Below, in pieces: positions 6,928 to 14,007 of a stretch of DNA of 23,167 bases. The DNA is taken from the IMG/VR virus record IMGVR_UViG_3300009164_000371, positions 1 through 23,167 of that record; one strand, written 5' to 3'. The translations under genes were made by a program, and so were the position numbers. The notes under the pieces were generated by a model. That model had not been told where the DNA came from and made no database searches. It saw only the letters and a program-made list of their open reading frames with translations. Numbering within the stretch: the stretch's first letter is position 1; every line of letters starts with the position of its first letter. The DNA is from a virus.

Positions 6928-7229
6928 TGCCACCTCAACAGAAACCATTCGCAATCTGGTTTCTCTCTAAACCAAAACTTAGCATTGTTAACATACCATC
7001 TATCGCCGGGCGTCCATACACCGGGTGCGCCAGGTGTGCCGCTAGGTCCGTAAGTAGATACACACCAAGCAATCATTTTGTTCCATTCTTCACCGGATAT
7101 GATTGGAGTTACTTGATGATAGGGCATGTCATACACACTACCTGTACCATCATAGTTCACACTACGCATCGCGGCCCAACCACCATTAGCTCCGTATAAC
7201 TTATTAGTCATTTGACGCTTTTTAATCAT
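6924..7229 (-). CDS. Small array protein D with Gly-Pro insertion (101 aa)
   Basis: It carries the array motif as IAWCVSTYGPSG and the end as CEWFLLRWQ. Between them lies an insertion rich in Gly and Pro (GTPGAPGVWTPGDRW) that is encoded by DNA clearly more GC-rich than its surroundings (about 7007-7055). The insert may be a flexible loop on the common fold. I chose ATG 7229, which shares ATGA with the stop of gene E; upstream ATG and other codons to 7250 are possible. Function is unknown. Confidence 0.65.
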   Translation of the reverse strand: MIKKRQMTNKLYGANGGWAAMRSVNYDGTGSVYDMPYHQVTPIISGEEWNKMIAWCVSTYGPSGTPGAPGVWTPGDRWYVNNAKFWFREKPDCEWFLLRWQ

Positions 7230-7486
7230 AGCCATCGCAGACTGAACCATTCAGCTTCTTTCTTAGACTTGAATATAAATGTTCTTCCTCTGGATACAAA
7301 ACCTCTTTTACAATTTTTTGTTACCCAATCTTTAATATCAATTGATTTTTCTCTACTTCCCAATGTTAGTAACTGGACAGTATACCAACCTGATTCAGTC
7401 AATAAGTCTTTCATAACATCAAAGTCAATTTCTTCAGACATTTCTCTAGCCATATCCTCAGCTATTTGTTCTTCTAACTTCATCAT
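7226..7486 (-). CDS. Small array protein E (86 aa)
   Basis: The N-terminal 30 residues form an acidic helix (EEQIAEDMAREMSEEIDFD) not seen in the other members. The rest fits the array: KDWVTKNCKRGFVSRG, a strand FIFKSKKEAEW and the end FSLRWL. It begins at ATG 7486, sharing ATGA with the stop of the amidotransferase-like gene. Function is unknown; the extra acidic helix could be a partner-binding tail. Confidence 0.7.
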   Translation of the reverse strand: MMKLEEQIAEDMAREMSEEIDFDVMKDLLTESGWYTVQLLTLGSREKSIDIKDWVTKNCKRGFVSRGRTFIFKSKKEAEWFSLRWL

Positions 7487-8127
7487 CGTTGCATTAGTTC
7501 ATTTGCAAAATTTAATAGAAGTTTGTGATGTACACCATCATGGTAATGTGCTTTCATCCAGCTATAACTTTCATACCAGAATGGTTGACTCTCTGGGTGA
7601 CACCCGATCAATCCTAATCTGTTCTGAAATATAGCCATTGCGTCTCCATTACTATAAGTAGCAACTGTCTCAAACTTTGTGTCATCGCCTACCAACGCAC
7701 ATCCATCATACCAGAACATTTTCATCGGCTCACCTCGCCAAGTGATAGTCATGTTCTTTGCATGTGGTCTACGTGTATCAGATCCGGGGCGTTTGAGATA
7801 TTGTACAGCATCTACGTTTTTAAGTAAAGAGAAATAGTGCGAACCTGCCCAGTATGCGCCCATGCATATGCCCAGATATCGCCCACCGTTGTCAACAAAA
7901 TCAATTACACGTTTTCCATTGTGTTGAAATAGTTTCTCGTAGCTGTTACTATCTCCAAATCCGCCGGGAACGGCTATCATATCAACTCCTTTAAAGAAGT
8001 CTTTTTCTAGTGCGTTTTTGGAAAATAGTTTGAAGTTGTACTGAGAATCCAAAGAACTGATTATTCCGTTAGAACTCTGTACTGAGCATTTTGGATCTGC
8101 TACAAAAAGTGCGATTGTTGGTTTCAT
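7483..8127 (-). CDS. Class I glutamine amidotransferase-like protein (BPL_N / DJ-1 superfamily)
   Basis: The protein has 214 residues and the fold signs of the GATase1/DJ-1 superfamily. VPGGFGDSNSYEKL (53-66) is the oxyanion-strand region. GICMGAYWAG (87-95) is a nucleophile elbow with Cys88, and CHPESQPF (176-183) supplies His177 and Glu179. The GxCxGAYWA form is most like the N-terminal domain of fungal biotin-protein ligases (BPL_N), whose substrate is not known. It is complete as a stand-alone domain, with no synthase partner. I prefer ATG 8127; a GTG at 8148 would add seven residues. It stands inside the array of small related proteins, between F and E, and shares ATGA with E, so it is probably co-expressed with them. 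A TATAAT at 8161-8166 may be a weak promoter. Confidence 0.8.
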   Translation of the reverse strand: MKPTIALFVADPKCSVQSSNGIISSLDSQYNFKLFSKNALEKDFFKGVDMIAVPGGFGDSNSYEKLFQHNGKRVIDFVDNGGRYLGICMGAYWAGSHYFSLLKNVDAVQYLKRPGSDTRRPHAKNMTITWRGEPMKMFWYDGCALVGDDTKFETVATYSNGDAMAIFQNRLGLIGCHPESQPFWYESYSWMKAHYHDGVHHKLLLNFANELMQR

Positions 8128-8161
8128 TAGAATGATATTTAGCCCCACAAATATTACACTA

Positions 8162-8398
8162 TTATAACCACCTTAGACTAAAATGTATAGCGTCTTTTTC
8201 GTCTTGGAAATAAAAATCCATGTAATTTCCAGTGGGATGTGTTGTGTATTTGTCTCCGGGTAATCCAAATTTCTCAATTGCCCATATACAGGTTTCATTC
8301 CAAGAGGTTATCGTGTCCCCTATTCTACAAGGAATACGAACTTTAGTAGCCTGCGACACGAAGGGTGTCTTTGATTTGTTGTTTAAGGTCTGGTTCAC
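8162..8398 (-). CDS. Small array protein F (78 aa)
   Basis: The first member of the array. CIWAIEKFGLPGD matches the W....FG..G motif and the C-terminus, FYFQDEKDAIHFSLRWL, is nearly the same as that of E. The start is unclear: GTG 8398 gives 78 residues but overlaps the zinc-finger gene by 56 bases, while GTG 8359 gives 65 residues with a smaller overlap; neither has a good ribosome binding site. The shared domain begins near TKVRIPCRIG, after both. Function is unknown. Confidence 0.65.
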   Translation of the reverse strand: MNQTLNNKSKTPFVSQATKVRIPCRIGDTITSWNETCIWAIEKFGLPGDKYTTHPTGNYMDFYFQDEKDAIHFSLRWL

Positions 8399-9047
8399 GA
8401 TGAAATTTTAATGCCCATTGTTCTGGATTAATATAATCAATTACGATTTTTACATGTTCTGGATTTAATGTATCTAAAAATTTAGTACCACTATCACTAC
8501 AGTAAAGCATCCAAGGACTAATTTTACCTTTTGTAATTTCTAAACATATTCTGTTTGTGTTACCATAGCGTAGAACATCGTGTGGTTGAATTCTATCTGT
8601 TTCTGCTAATCGGATGCATGTCTCAACACCTCGATGTATTGCATCAAATGCATCCTCATGTCGTAGATATTCAATCAAAAATCTAGTATACGTAGTATCA
8701 CTATTCCAACTATCAATCTTGATGTTATTTTTCAGTAACCAATCAACATATCTACTTACATTAACCACGTTAACATCAGCACAATAATTACCAAACTTTA
8801 CGAATGCAATATAGTATGCATTCTTAATGAATTCTTCATACGTTTTATTTTTTGTCTTACTCATACTATTCTTAGAATAGAATTGTAGCCAAGACTGAAA
8901 GCCTAGTCTATTGCCTAGATGGTCACGATTTTGCCAGCGTTGTTTTTGCTCACATAAATGACTAAGCAGGGTGCGTTCTTTTACAAATTCACGTTTGCAA
9001 AATTCACAACCATATTTGATATCAATCGTTTCCGTGATCTTTTTCAT
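8343..9047 (-). CDS. Zinc-finger protein of unknown role (234 aa)
   Basis: Residues 14-32 hold a C2HC-type zinc finger (CEFC, then H30 and C32 in LSHLCEQK) much like the first half of a classical C2H2 finger, which suggests DNA or RNA binding. The remaining 200 residues are helical with many Trp, Tyr and Arg and no motif I recognise. It starts at ATG 9047 inside the end of the clamp-loader gene (26-base overlap) and ends in the small-protein array. Lying next to a gp62-like gene, it may serve replication or late transcription (T4 late transcription couples to the clamp), but that is inference from position only. It is not an obvious gp59 or gp55 match. Confidence 0.65.
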   Translation of the reverse strand: MKKITETIDIKYGCEFCKREFVKERTLLSHLCEQKQRWQNRDHLGNRLGFQSWLQFYSKNSMSKTKNKTYEEFIKNAYYIAFVKFGNYCADVNVVNVSRYVDWLLKNNIKIDSWNSDTTYTRFLIEYLRHEDAFDAIHRGVETCIRLAETDRIQPHDVLRYGNTNRICLEITKGKISPWMLYCSDSGTKFLDTLNPEHVKIVIDYINPEQWALKFHREPDLKQQIKDTLRVAGY

Positions 9048-9609
9048 ATTGTGCTATATCTTTATCAGAGATGATTGTAGATAATATTTCAATATCTTCT
9101 ATCTTCAAATGAGGGAATTCATTTGCTAGATATACCTTTTTCTTTTGCACTGATACAAATACACCAGCCAACTCTTGTCTATCGGACTGGGATGCTTTGG
9201 GGTAAATTTTACCAAAGTAATCAGTAACTTCTTTTTCTTTTGGGGATTCTTTTAATTGTGCTACTTTACCTGATAGATGGGGTATCCATTGATGAAATTG
9301 TTTACCTAATCCAGGGCTTGCCGCACATAACATCAGCCATTGTAGTTTAGGATGTTTTTGTACATACTCATTAAACAAATATTTGTTTGCAGTATGATCG
9401 GTGTTCATCAAATAATAAGAACTTAATCCTGCATTAGATTTGATAGCACTCATCCAATGAGTCATCATATACGGTACAAACTTCTTTTGTTGTTCTTCCG
9501 TTAATCTATCATAATAGCCATAGTCTTTTTTGTCCATAGCGGCTAATGCATCAAATAAATCAAAGTCTACATTTTGAAATTTTTCGTCAACTGGAGTTTT
9601 AGTTGCCAT
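9022..9609 (-). CDS. 62: Probable clamp-loader small subunit, T4 gp62-like
   Basis: In T4, gp62 joins four gp44 subunits to load the sliding clamp gp45. The protein has 195 residues (T4 gp62 187). The pattern FDALAAMDKKDYGYYD, then FVPYMMTHWMSAIKS, then YLFNEYVQKHPKLQWL and GKQFHQWIP resembles the order in marine T4-like gp62 proteins (F.vNR.LS, hP.LQY.fl, krFsKW.k), and the next part holds a short helix pair (VTDYFGKIYPKAS). This is weak, pattern-level similarity read by eye. It starts at ATG 9609, which shares one base with the stop before it. The gp44 partner is not in the window. Confidence 0.6.
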   Translation of the reverse strand: MATKTPVDEKFQNVDFDLFDALAAMDKKDYGYYDRLTEEQQKKFVPYMMTHWMSAIKSNAGLSSYYLMNTDHTANKYLFNEYVQKHPKLQWLMLCAASPGLGKQFHQWIPHLSGKVAQLKESPKEKEVTDYFGKIYPKASQSDRQELAGVFVSVQKKKVYLANEFPHLKIEDIEILSTIISDKDIAQYEKDHGND

Positions 9610-10109
9610 TAAAAAGCCTGATCGTAATCTATAATTTCACAATTTCTACTAACTTCTTTTACAAAGTAAACACATCGGGGTTTATGTCCATCATCGATCG
9701 GTATACATAGAAATTGCCCGTTCTTCAATCGAGGTGCATACCAAGTAACATCATGGTAGATATCTACAATTTCAATATCTTGGAAACTAGGTCTAAATGC
9801 ACTTAATGGATTGAATTCAAATGCCTTGAATCCTCTGTCATTGATACTTGTTAACGGTAATGTTTCTAAATCACCCATATCAGGTTCGCCTATTAGTATC
9901 TGCCAATCTACCGGCATCTTAACTGTTCTATCACCTATACGTAGTACAAGTGCCGGGGCATTGAAACTTTCTAAAAAGATTAATGGTATGTAATGGTAGT
10001 CTACGTTTTGCGGGTTGCTATTGTCTAAAATAGCAAATCTCAAATCATCAATTTCATCCGGTAATGTTTCAAGGTTATAAAATTCGTTGTCTAAAGTTAA
10101 AATTCTCAT
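9609..10109 (-). CDS. Hypothetical phage protein (166 aa)
   Basis: I do not recognise this protein. It is acidic, mostly beta by eye, with no membrane segment. A strand-turn-strand core (APALVLRIGDRTVKMPVDWQILIGEPD) is followed by AFEFNPLSAFRPSFQDIEIVDIY and a C-terminal part with CIPIDDGHKPRCVYFVKEV. It is the first gene of the long leftward run and has its own consensus promoter just upstream. Its ATG at 10109 lies 7 bases after the -10 box with no ribosome binding site, so its mRNA is probably leaderless. The strong, UvsW-overlapping promoter suggests early, high expression. Being first in the run before the gp62-like gene, it may have a replication role, but this is only position. Confidence 0.7.
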   Translation of the reverse strand: MRILTLDNEFYNLETLPDEIDDLRFAILDNSNPQNVDYHYIPLIFLESFNAPALVLRIGDRTVKMPVDWQILIGEPDMGDLETLPLTSINDRGFKAFEFNPLSAFRPSFQDIEIVDIYHDVTWYAPRLKNGQFLCIPIDDGHKPRCVYFVKEVSRNCEIIDYDQAF

Positions 10110-10116
10110 ATGATAT

Positions 10117-10145
10117 AGTATAACACAATTTTACTTATATGTCAA
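10117..10145 (-). promoter_or_regulatory. Consensus sigma70-type promoter, leaderless type
   Basis: TTGACA (10140-10145) and TATACT (10117-10122) stand 17 bases apart on the minus strand, with TGT before the -10. The -35 box overlaps the last codons of uvsW. The next ATG is 7 bases after the -10, at the expected mRNA start. It would drive the long run from the 166-residue gene to the DnaE-like gene. Confidence 0.85.
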
Positions 10146-11588
10146 CTTCTCCATATCAAAAGGGTAATTTGCTTCTTTATAAAAAGCCTTGCGTTGGGTT
10201 AAATGTCTTTTGGCAAATTTGCAGGAACTTGTGAGGTCCCATATTTGGACGAAATCTTTGTCATCCGCCTTTCTAATACCCCTGCCAATACTCTGGATAA
10301 CCCTAACAAAACTCTTGCCAGGTTCAATAAGAACAAGGTTAAATATTCGTGGTATGTTGATACCAACCGCTGCCACACCGTAGGTTGCGACAATGATTTT
10401 GTTTGTACTAGTGGCAATTTCATCATATTCCTCTTTTCTTTCAGTCATGTTTGTTCCACCCGAAACAAATACTGCGTCGGGTAATCTACTAATCAATTCT
10501 TTACCTGCATTTACTCTATCAACCAATACAAGCGTGTTCCCTGACTCCTTGATATTTAGTATCAATTGAGCCATAGTGTCTAATCTTTTAGCATCCTCTA
10601 AGAGGTGCTTTAGTTCACTTTGATAATTACTGAACTCTACACTATCCTGCAACTGCACAATGTTGACATGACATTGTGCTAGTACTCCACGTTCCTGCAA
10701 TTCACTTGCACTTAGTTTATTGATAACATTACCAAGACTGACATAGATTGCTTGTGCCTCAAAGATTGCTTTAGGTATCGTCCCAGTCAATCCCCAACGA
10801 ATCGGGATATTACTCATCACCCCAGTCAATAACTCTTTTAGTGCATCAGCCTTGGCCATGTGAACCTCGTCAACCATGACACATACTACACCCTCTAAGA
10901 ACTCACCGATCGGAACTTCGGCTTCATCTGCTTTTGTTTTCTTAAGCATATTGTTAAGACTTTGCCATGTACAGATTGTATGTGTCTTGCCAAACTCTTT
11001 TCTATCACCAAAGTATACACCAACATCCAGTCCTAGATTAATGTAATCTGCTTCGGTTTGTACGACAAGACTTTTGTTAGGAACAATAACAATACTACGA
11101 CCATAATTTTGTACACTGTAACTTAGTGCGGCAGTGATTAATGTCTTACCTGCACCTGTTGCTACTTCTTGCAGTGCTTGCGGGTTAGCTAGAAAGTCAT
11201 TGATAATCTTTACTTGATAGTCACGAAACATAACAGGTTCACCCTCTCTAGGATGACCTTTAGGCCAAGTATATTGACTGAAACTATCTTCTTTGATTGG
11301 GTTGAAAGCGAATGTTTTATTATATTCTCGTAAATCTTCTAATTCGATTTCATAACCTGCCATATCAAGTATGGGAAGAATCTCCGGTAGTAAATTAACA
11401 TAACTACTGCCGCCTAAACTAAAGAAACTGATCTTACCGTTCCAACGACCTAGCCGGACACTTGGCAAATATCTCGCACCAGGCTTCTCGTATTCGAACT
11501 TTTTCATCAATGCTTTGCGTTCGGCTAGTTCAAGCCCTTCGATTTTTACATTGACTTCATCTTTAATTATTAGTTTACATTGTTTCAT
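10131..11588 (-). CDS. uvsW: UvsW-like SF2 DNA helicase
   Basis: T4 UvsW unwinds and anneals branched DNA (D-loops, R-loops, stalled forks) and switches replication from origin to recombination mode. The protein has 485 residues (T4 503). The N-terminal 90 residues match the small DNA-binding domain (KFEYEKPGARYLPSVRLGRWNG is the family's 'f....pgaryspa.r.g.WdG' pattern). The motor has motif I ATGAGKT (143-149), II DEVH (240-243), III LTGT (267-270) and motif VI QSIGRGIRK in the C-terminal RecA domain. It begins at ATG 11588 and shares ATGA with the HARP-like gene, so the two are made together. Motif II is DEVH rather than T4's own variant. Confidence 0.93.
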   Translation of the reverse strand: MKQCKLIIKDEVNVKIEGLELAERKALMKKFEYEKPGARYLPSVRLGRWNGKISFFSLGGSSYVNLLPEILPILDMAGYEIELEDLREYNKTFAFNPIKEDSFSQYTWPKGHPREGEPVMFRDYQVKIINDFLANPQALQEVATGAGKTLITAALSYSVQNYGRSIVIVPNKSLVVQTEADYINLGLDVGVYFGDRKEFGKTHTICTWQSLNNMLKKTKADEAEVPIGEFLEGVVCVMVDEVHMAKADALKELLTGVMSNIPIRWGLTGTIPKAIFEAQAIYVSLGNVINKLSASELQERGVLAQCHVNIVQLQDSVEFSNYQSELKHLLEDAKRLDTMAQLILNIKESGNTLVLVDRVNAGKELISRLPDAVFVSGGTNMTERKEEYDEIATSTNKIIVATYGVAAVGINIPRIFNLVLIEPGKSFVRVIQSIGRGIRKADDKDFVQIWDLTSSCKFAKRHLTQRKAFYKEANYPFDMEKLTYK

Positions 11589-12598
11589 TTGATCTCTATC
11601 GGTCTACTATTTACTAGGCTAATTATTTTTCCTAAGTATTTTGTTCCATCTTCTGTATTGGACATACCTAAATTAATTTTAACTGGCATTTCGTATTTTC
11701 TCAAATCAGTAATAGTAAAGTCCCTTACTCGGTCGTTCTTTATTAAAGAATGTTTAATTTTATTTGCCTTAAGATGGTTAGCTACATTATACATATATTC
11801 TTTATTTACGCCGCTCCGTTCATTCAATATTACAAAGTCGGTACCTATACTCCGTAATGATTCGATAAGGCTTGACATATCGTGTACTTCTAAGTGTGGA
11901 TTTATTTCCTTAGCAAATGAATCAACATCAATATCAATGTTTATACCCAATCTAACTAATTTTGCAATGTTTGCCGGTTCAGCATTCAACTCAACATCCA
12001 TTAACATTTCATTCAATATAGTATTACATGCAACTACATAGTAATTCCCTTTGCGTTCTATCAACGTAGGTGTCCAGTACTTCGCATCCTCATATGGTTT
12101 AATTTCAACTAGTATTTTTTTAATGATAGGACAAAAATTTACAGTACTATAATTTTCTTTTGTTATTCTAATAAGTTCTTTTAATCTAAATTCTGCGTAA
12201 GGTGTACTCCAAAATTTTTCATCACGGTCCCACTTCATATAGTCAAGAGCCTTTAAATTTTTAACAAATTCTTTTTTGAAGGGACTATGAATGATGATAT
12301 CTTTATCTTCTACAATAGAAATATATGCTTGCGTAAACTGAGTACTACTCTGTATCAAGGGTAGTGTCCACGGTAGCTGAATTAATTCTTCGCTGTTCAA
12401 TTCTTTTTTTAAGAATTGTCGATGATACCTTGATGTAATTTTATTAAGTAGGTCTGCTTGATTAGTTGTTACCGGATTTTTAACTGCAAAATTCATTTGA
12501 ACCAAATTGTTTAAGAATTTTTTATCGTAGGTTCCTAGGCTAATGTGTTTTAGCATAAAATCTACTAACTGTTCTTTTGTATTGGGTTTCACTTGCAT
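11585..12598 (-). CDS. HARP-domain-like protein coupled to UvsW (337 aa)
   Basis: Residues about 90-148 look like a HARP domain, the annealing-helicase accessory domain of SMARCAL1: a strand, then 'FKKEFVKNLKALDYMKWDRDEKFW..P', matching the HARP pattern of an aliphatic/helix start followed by W/yD...k.W..p (Trp123, Asp124, Trp130). The first 60 residues are helical (NQADLLNKITSRYHRQ). The region after 220 alternates strands and helices and might be a decayed helicase lobe, but no motor motif is seen. No Walker motif is present, so it is not an ATPase. It overlaps UvsW by 4 bases as ATGA. I infer a DNA-binding partner of UvsW. Its ATG at 12598 is 6 bases after a TATAAT box. Confidence 0.7.
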   Translation of the reverse strand: MQVKPNTKEQLVDFMLKHISLGTYDKKFLNNLVQMNFAVKNPVTTNQADLLNKITSRYHRQFLKKELNSEELIQLPWTLPLIQSSTQFTQAYISIVEDKDIIIHSPFKKEFVKNLKALDYMKWDRDEKFWSTPYAEFRLKELIRITKENYSTVNFCPIIKKILVEIKPYEDAKYWTPTLIERKGNYYVVACNTILNEMLMDVELNAEPANIAKLVRLGINIDIDVDSFAKEINPHLEVHDMSSLIESLRSIGTDFVILNERSGVNKEYMYNVANHLKANKIKHSLIKNDRVRDFTITDLRKYEMPVKINLGMSNTEDGTKYLGKIISLVNSRPIEIK

Positions 12599-12604
12599 TC
12601 TGTT

Positions 12605-12633
12605 ATTATACTACTTATGATTAGGTAAAGCAA
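12605..12633 (-). promoter_or_regulatory. Sigma70-type promoter of the HARP-UvsW pair
   Basis: TTGCTT (12628-12633) and TATAAT (12605-12610) are 17 bases apart on the minus strand. The ATG of the HARP-like gene begins 6 bases after the -10, and no ribosome binding site lies between, so a leaderless mRNA is likely. Confidence 0.7.
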
Positions 12634-12642
12634 ACATAGTGG

Positions 12643-12671
12643 AAAAAAGAGGGACATGTAAGTCCCTCTTT
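12643..12671 (-). terminator. Rho-independent terminator after the AAA+ gene
   Basis: On the minus strand the stem AAAGAGGGAC / GTCCCTCTTT (10 bp, 6-base loop) is followed by a T run (six T from 12648 down to 12643, partly pairing with the A's of the stem). It lies about 20 bases after the AAA+ stop codon, the expected place. Confidence 0.85.
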
Positions 12672-12672
12672 A

Positions 12673-12700
12673 CTGCTTAACGAAAGGGTAAATTAAGCAG
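12673..12700. repeat. 8-bp inverted repeat overlapping the AAA+ stop codon
   Basis: CTGCTTAA at 12673-12680 is repeated inverted as TTAAGCAG at 12693-12700 with a 12-base loop. The right arm contains the AAA+ stop codon. Together with the terminator next to it this could be an mRNA 3'-end stabiliser, or chance; no further evidence. Confidence 0.4.
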
Positions 12701-13742
12701 ATTTCATACAAGTACTAACAGTCAACGCTTTCCAATTTGTTGGACTGATCTTTACTAAGTCGGCTATTTTCAAGCACATACGCATACTCAACTCACGCAA
12801 ACGACTTTGATTTTCAAACATGAATTCGATAATCATCTCGCCTTCACCGTTTTCAAAGTCATAGTCTTTGAACAAACCACCGTCAGCATCACGATGCACC
12901 TGTTTGATACGCAACATTTTGTCACGTTCACTATCAATAGTCAGGTCAAGAAAGTGACAACGACTTTGCAATGCTTCCAAGTGATCCTGCAACTTTTTGC
13001 TTTTCACATTTTCAAACTTCAAGTTTGTAATGAAAATAGCAGTACCATTAAAGTCAAAACTATCAGGGATACCTTCACGGCGCAACAGAGTAGAATCACT
13101 ATTCCAGCAAATGCGTCTACGCTTACCTGAATCCAATGCAGCCTTCAAAATGTTCAATGACAAGTCATCGGCAAACACGCTATCACAATCGTCAAACACT
13201 AACACGTTTTTACGATCCGAGTACTTGTACAATTGTGCATACAAGCCTAGTGCAGTCATCGCACCTTTGATAACTTCATAACGAACACGCTTACCTGCAA
13301 TCTTATCAAAAAGACTTGCTTTTTCAAGTTGCGTTTCAACACCATATGACTTACCAACTCCGGGAGGACCTGACACAATCATAGCACGGATATCACCGTT
13401 GATAGCCGCTTTTGACATTTCATCAAGTACTGCAAAACGGGTTGCAATACGATTCATTGCTTCCTCGTCAGTCTCTTTAGGCATGACTACTTTAGTCTCT
13501 TTAGTTTTGAATTCAATTGCTGTACTCACTTCAACCTCTCCATTAATAAATTCAATGTTTTCAATACCATTTACCTTAACTTTAACATTTTCAATGTTAA
13601 CGCTAGGGAAATGACCCTCGTTCTTTACTGTCACAAACCCACCTTTTGCACCTGTCTGATAGCCTTTGACAAGTTTAAAAGTTTTGTTCACAACTGGAAT
13701 ATTGCGATACTCACCGTACTTTACACAAATCACTGATGACAT
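12693..13742 (-). CDS. AAA+ ATPase of unknown role (349 aa)
   Basis: The AAA+ core is clear: Walker A SGPPGVGKS (124-132), Walker B VLVFDDCD (180-187), a sensor-1 strand AIFITN (235-240) and a possible arginine finger in LQSRCHF (258-264). The ATPase lies after an N-terminal 60-residue beta region (KYGEYRNIPVVNKTFKLVKGY) that looks like a small SH3/KOW-like domain and may bind DNA or a partner. The C-terminal part is helical. It is not a T4 gp44-type clamp loader by sequence (no SRC in the usual clamp-loader context seen clearly, no zinc finger) and may be a motor remodelling the phage replisome or host target; role not known. ATG 13742 was chosen (AAAGGGG at 8 bases); a TTG at 13757 is less likely. 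It has a perfect consensus promoter. Confidence 0.85.
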   Translation of the reverse strand: MSSVICVKYGEYRNIPVVNKTFKLVKGYQTGAKGGFVTVKNEGHFPSVNIENVKVKVNGIENIEFINGEVEVSTAIEFKTKETKVVMPKETDEEAMNRIATRFAVLDEMSKAAINGDIRAMIVSGPPGVGKSYGVETQLEKASLFDKIAGKRVRYEVIKGAMTALGLYAQLYKYSDRKNVLVFDDCDSVFADDLSLNILKAALDSGKRRRICWNSDSTLLRREGIPDSFDFNGTAIFITNLKFENVKSKKLQDHLEALQSRCHFLDLTIDSERDKMLRIKQVHRDADGGLFKDYDFENGEGEMIIEFMFENQSRLRELSMRMCLKIADLVKISPTNWKALTVSTCMKSA

Positions 13743-13750
13743 AGAAACCC

Positions 13751-13801
13751 CTTTCAATCAATCAATACAAGTATTATATAGCCAAATTGATTTATTGTCA
13801 A
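13751..13801. repeat. Promoter repeat, copy 1
   Basis: This 51-base stretch matches 14008-14058 at 44 of 51 positions. It holds the promoter and leader of the AAA+ gene, including a near-palindrome AATACAAGTATT (13764-13775) over the predicted mRNA start. The second copy lies before the 66-residue gene. It suggests duplication of a regulatory unit. Confidence 0.8.
13773..13801 (-). promoter_or_regulatory. Perfect consensus sigma70 promoter of the AAA+ gene
   Basis: On the minus strand TTGACA (13796-13801), 17 bases, TATAAT (13773-13778). The -35 overlaps the stop codon of the preceding small gene. The leader is about 24 bases with TTGATTGATTGA then AAAGGGG. Confidence 0.9.
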
Positions 13802-13998
13802 CCTAGAAAATCGTAAGAAGTTTCATTGCCGACTTTACCAAAAGCAAGTGCGGCTGTAATCTTTTCGGAGATAGAAAAGAAAACATCGGTAGCAACTTTG
13901 CTATCAATGGTTTCCAAAAACAATGTACCGTTGAAAAAGTAAGCATTGGTCTCGGTTACAGATTTAACAACTTCTAACACTTTGGATTCGTTAATCAT
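13798..13998 (-). CDS. Small hypothetical protein (66 aa)
   Basis: I do not recognise this protein. It reads as an N-terminal helix, two beta strands (NAYFFNGTLFLET) and a helix (ATDVFFSISEKITAALAFG). The ATG at 13998 follows AAAGGAG at 7 bases, a strong ribosome binding site, and is preferred to TTG 14004. It has its own perfect consensus promoter, a near copy of that of the next gene, so it is expected to be strongly made early. Early, strongly expressed small phage proteins of this kind often act on host targets, but nothing in the sequence shows what it does. Confidence 0.7.
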   Translation of the reverse strand: MINESKVLEVVKSVTETNAYFFNGTLFLETIDSKVATDVFFSISEKITAALAFGKVGNETSYDFLG

Positions 13999-14007
13999 TT
14001 GCAAGCT

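Noticed and set aside
9022-9047. GATAAAGATATAG as a late promoter before the zinc-finger gene
   Set aside because: It lacks the TAAATA core and lies within the clamp-loader gene; the gene is explained by coupling to the overlapping upstream gene.
8343-9047. Zinc-finger protein as late sigma factor gp55 or helicase loader gp59
   Set aside because: No residue pattern of T4 gp55 or gp59 could be matched by eye; only the finger and the position suggest nucleic-acid work.
10199-10484. Three overlapping frames at the end of uvsW
   Set aside because: They overlap the helicase motif VI region of uvsW, which explains the coding signal.
11580-12041. Plus-strand frame of 153 codons opposite the HARP-like gene
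   Set aside because: Hydrophobic antisense artefact; all neighbours and the promoter point to the minus strand.
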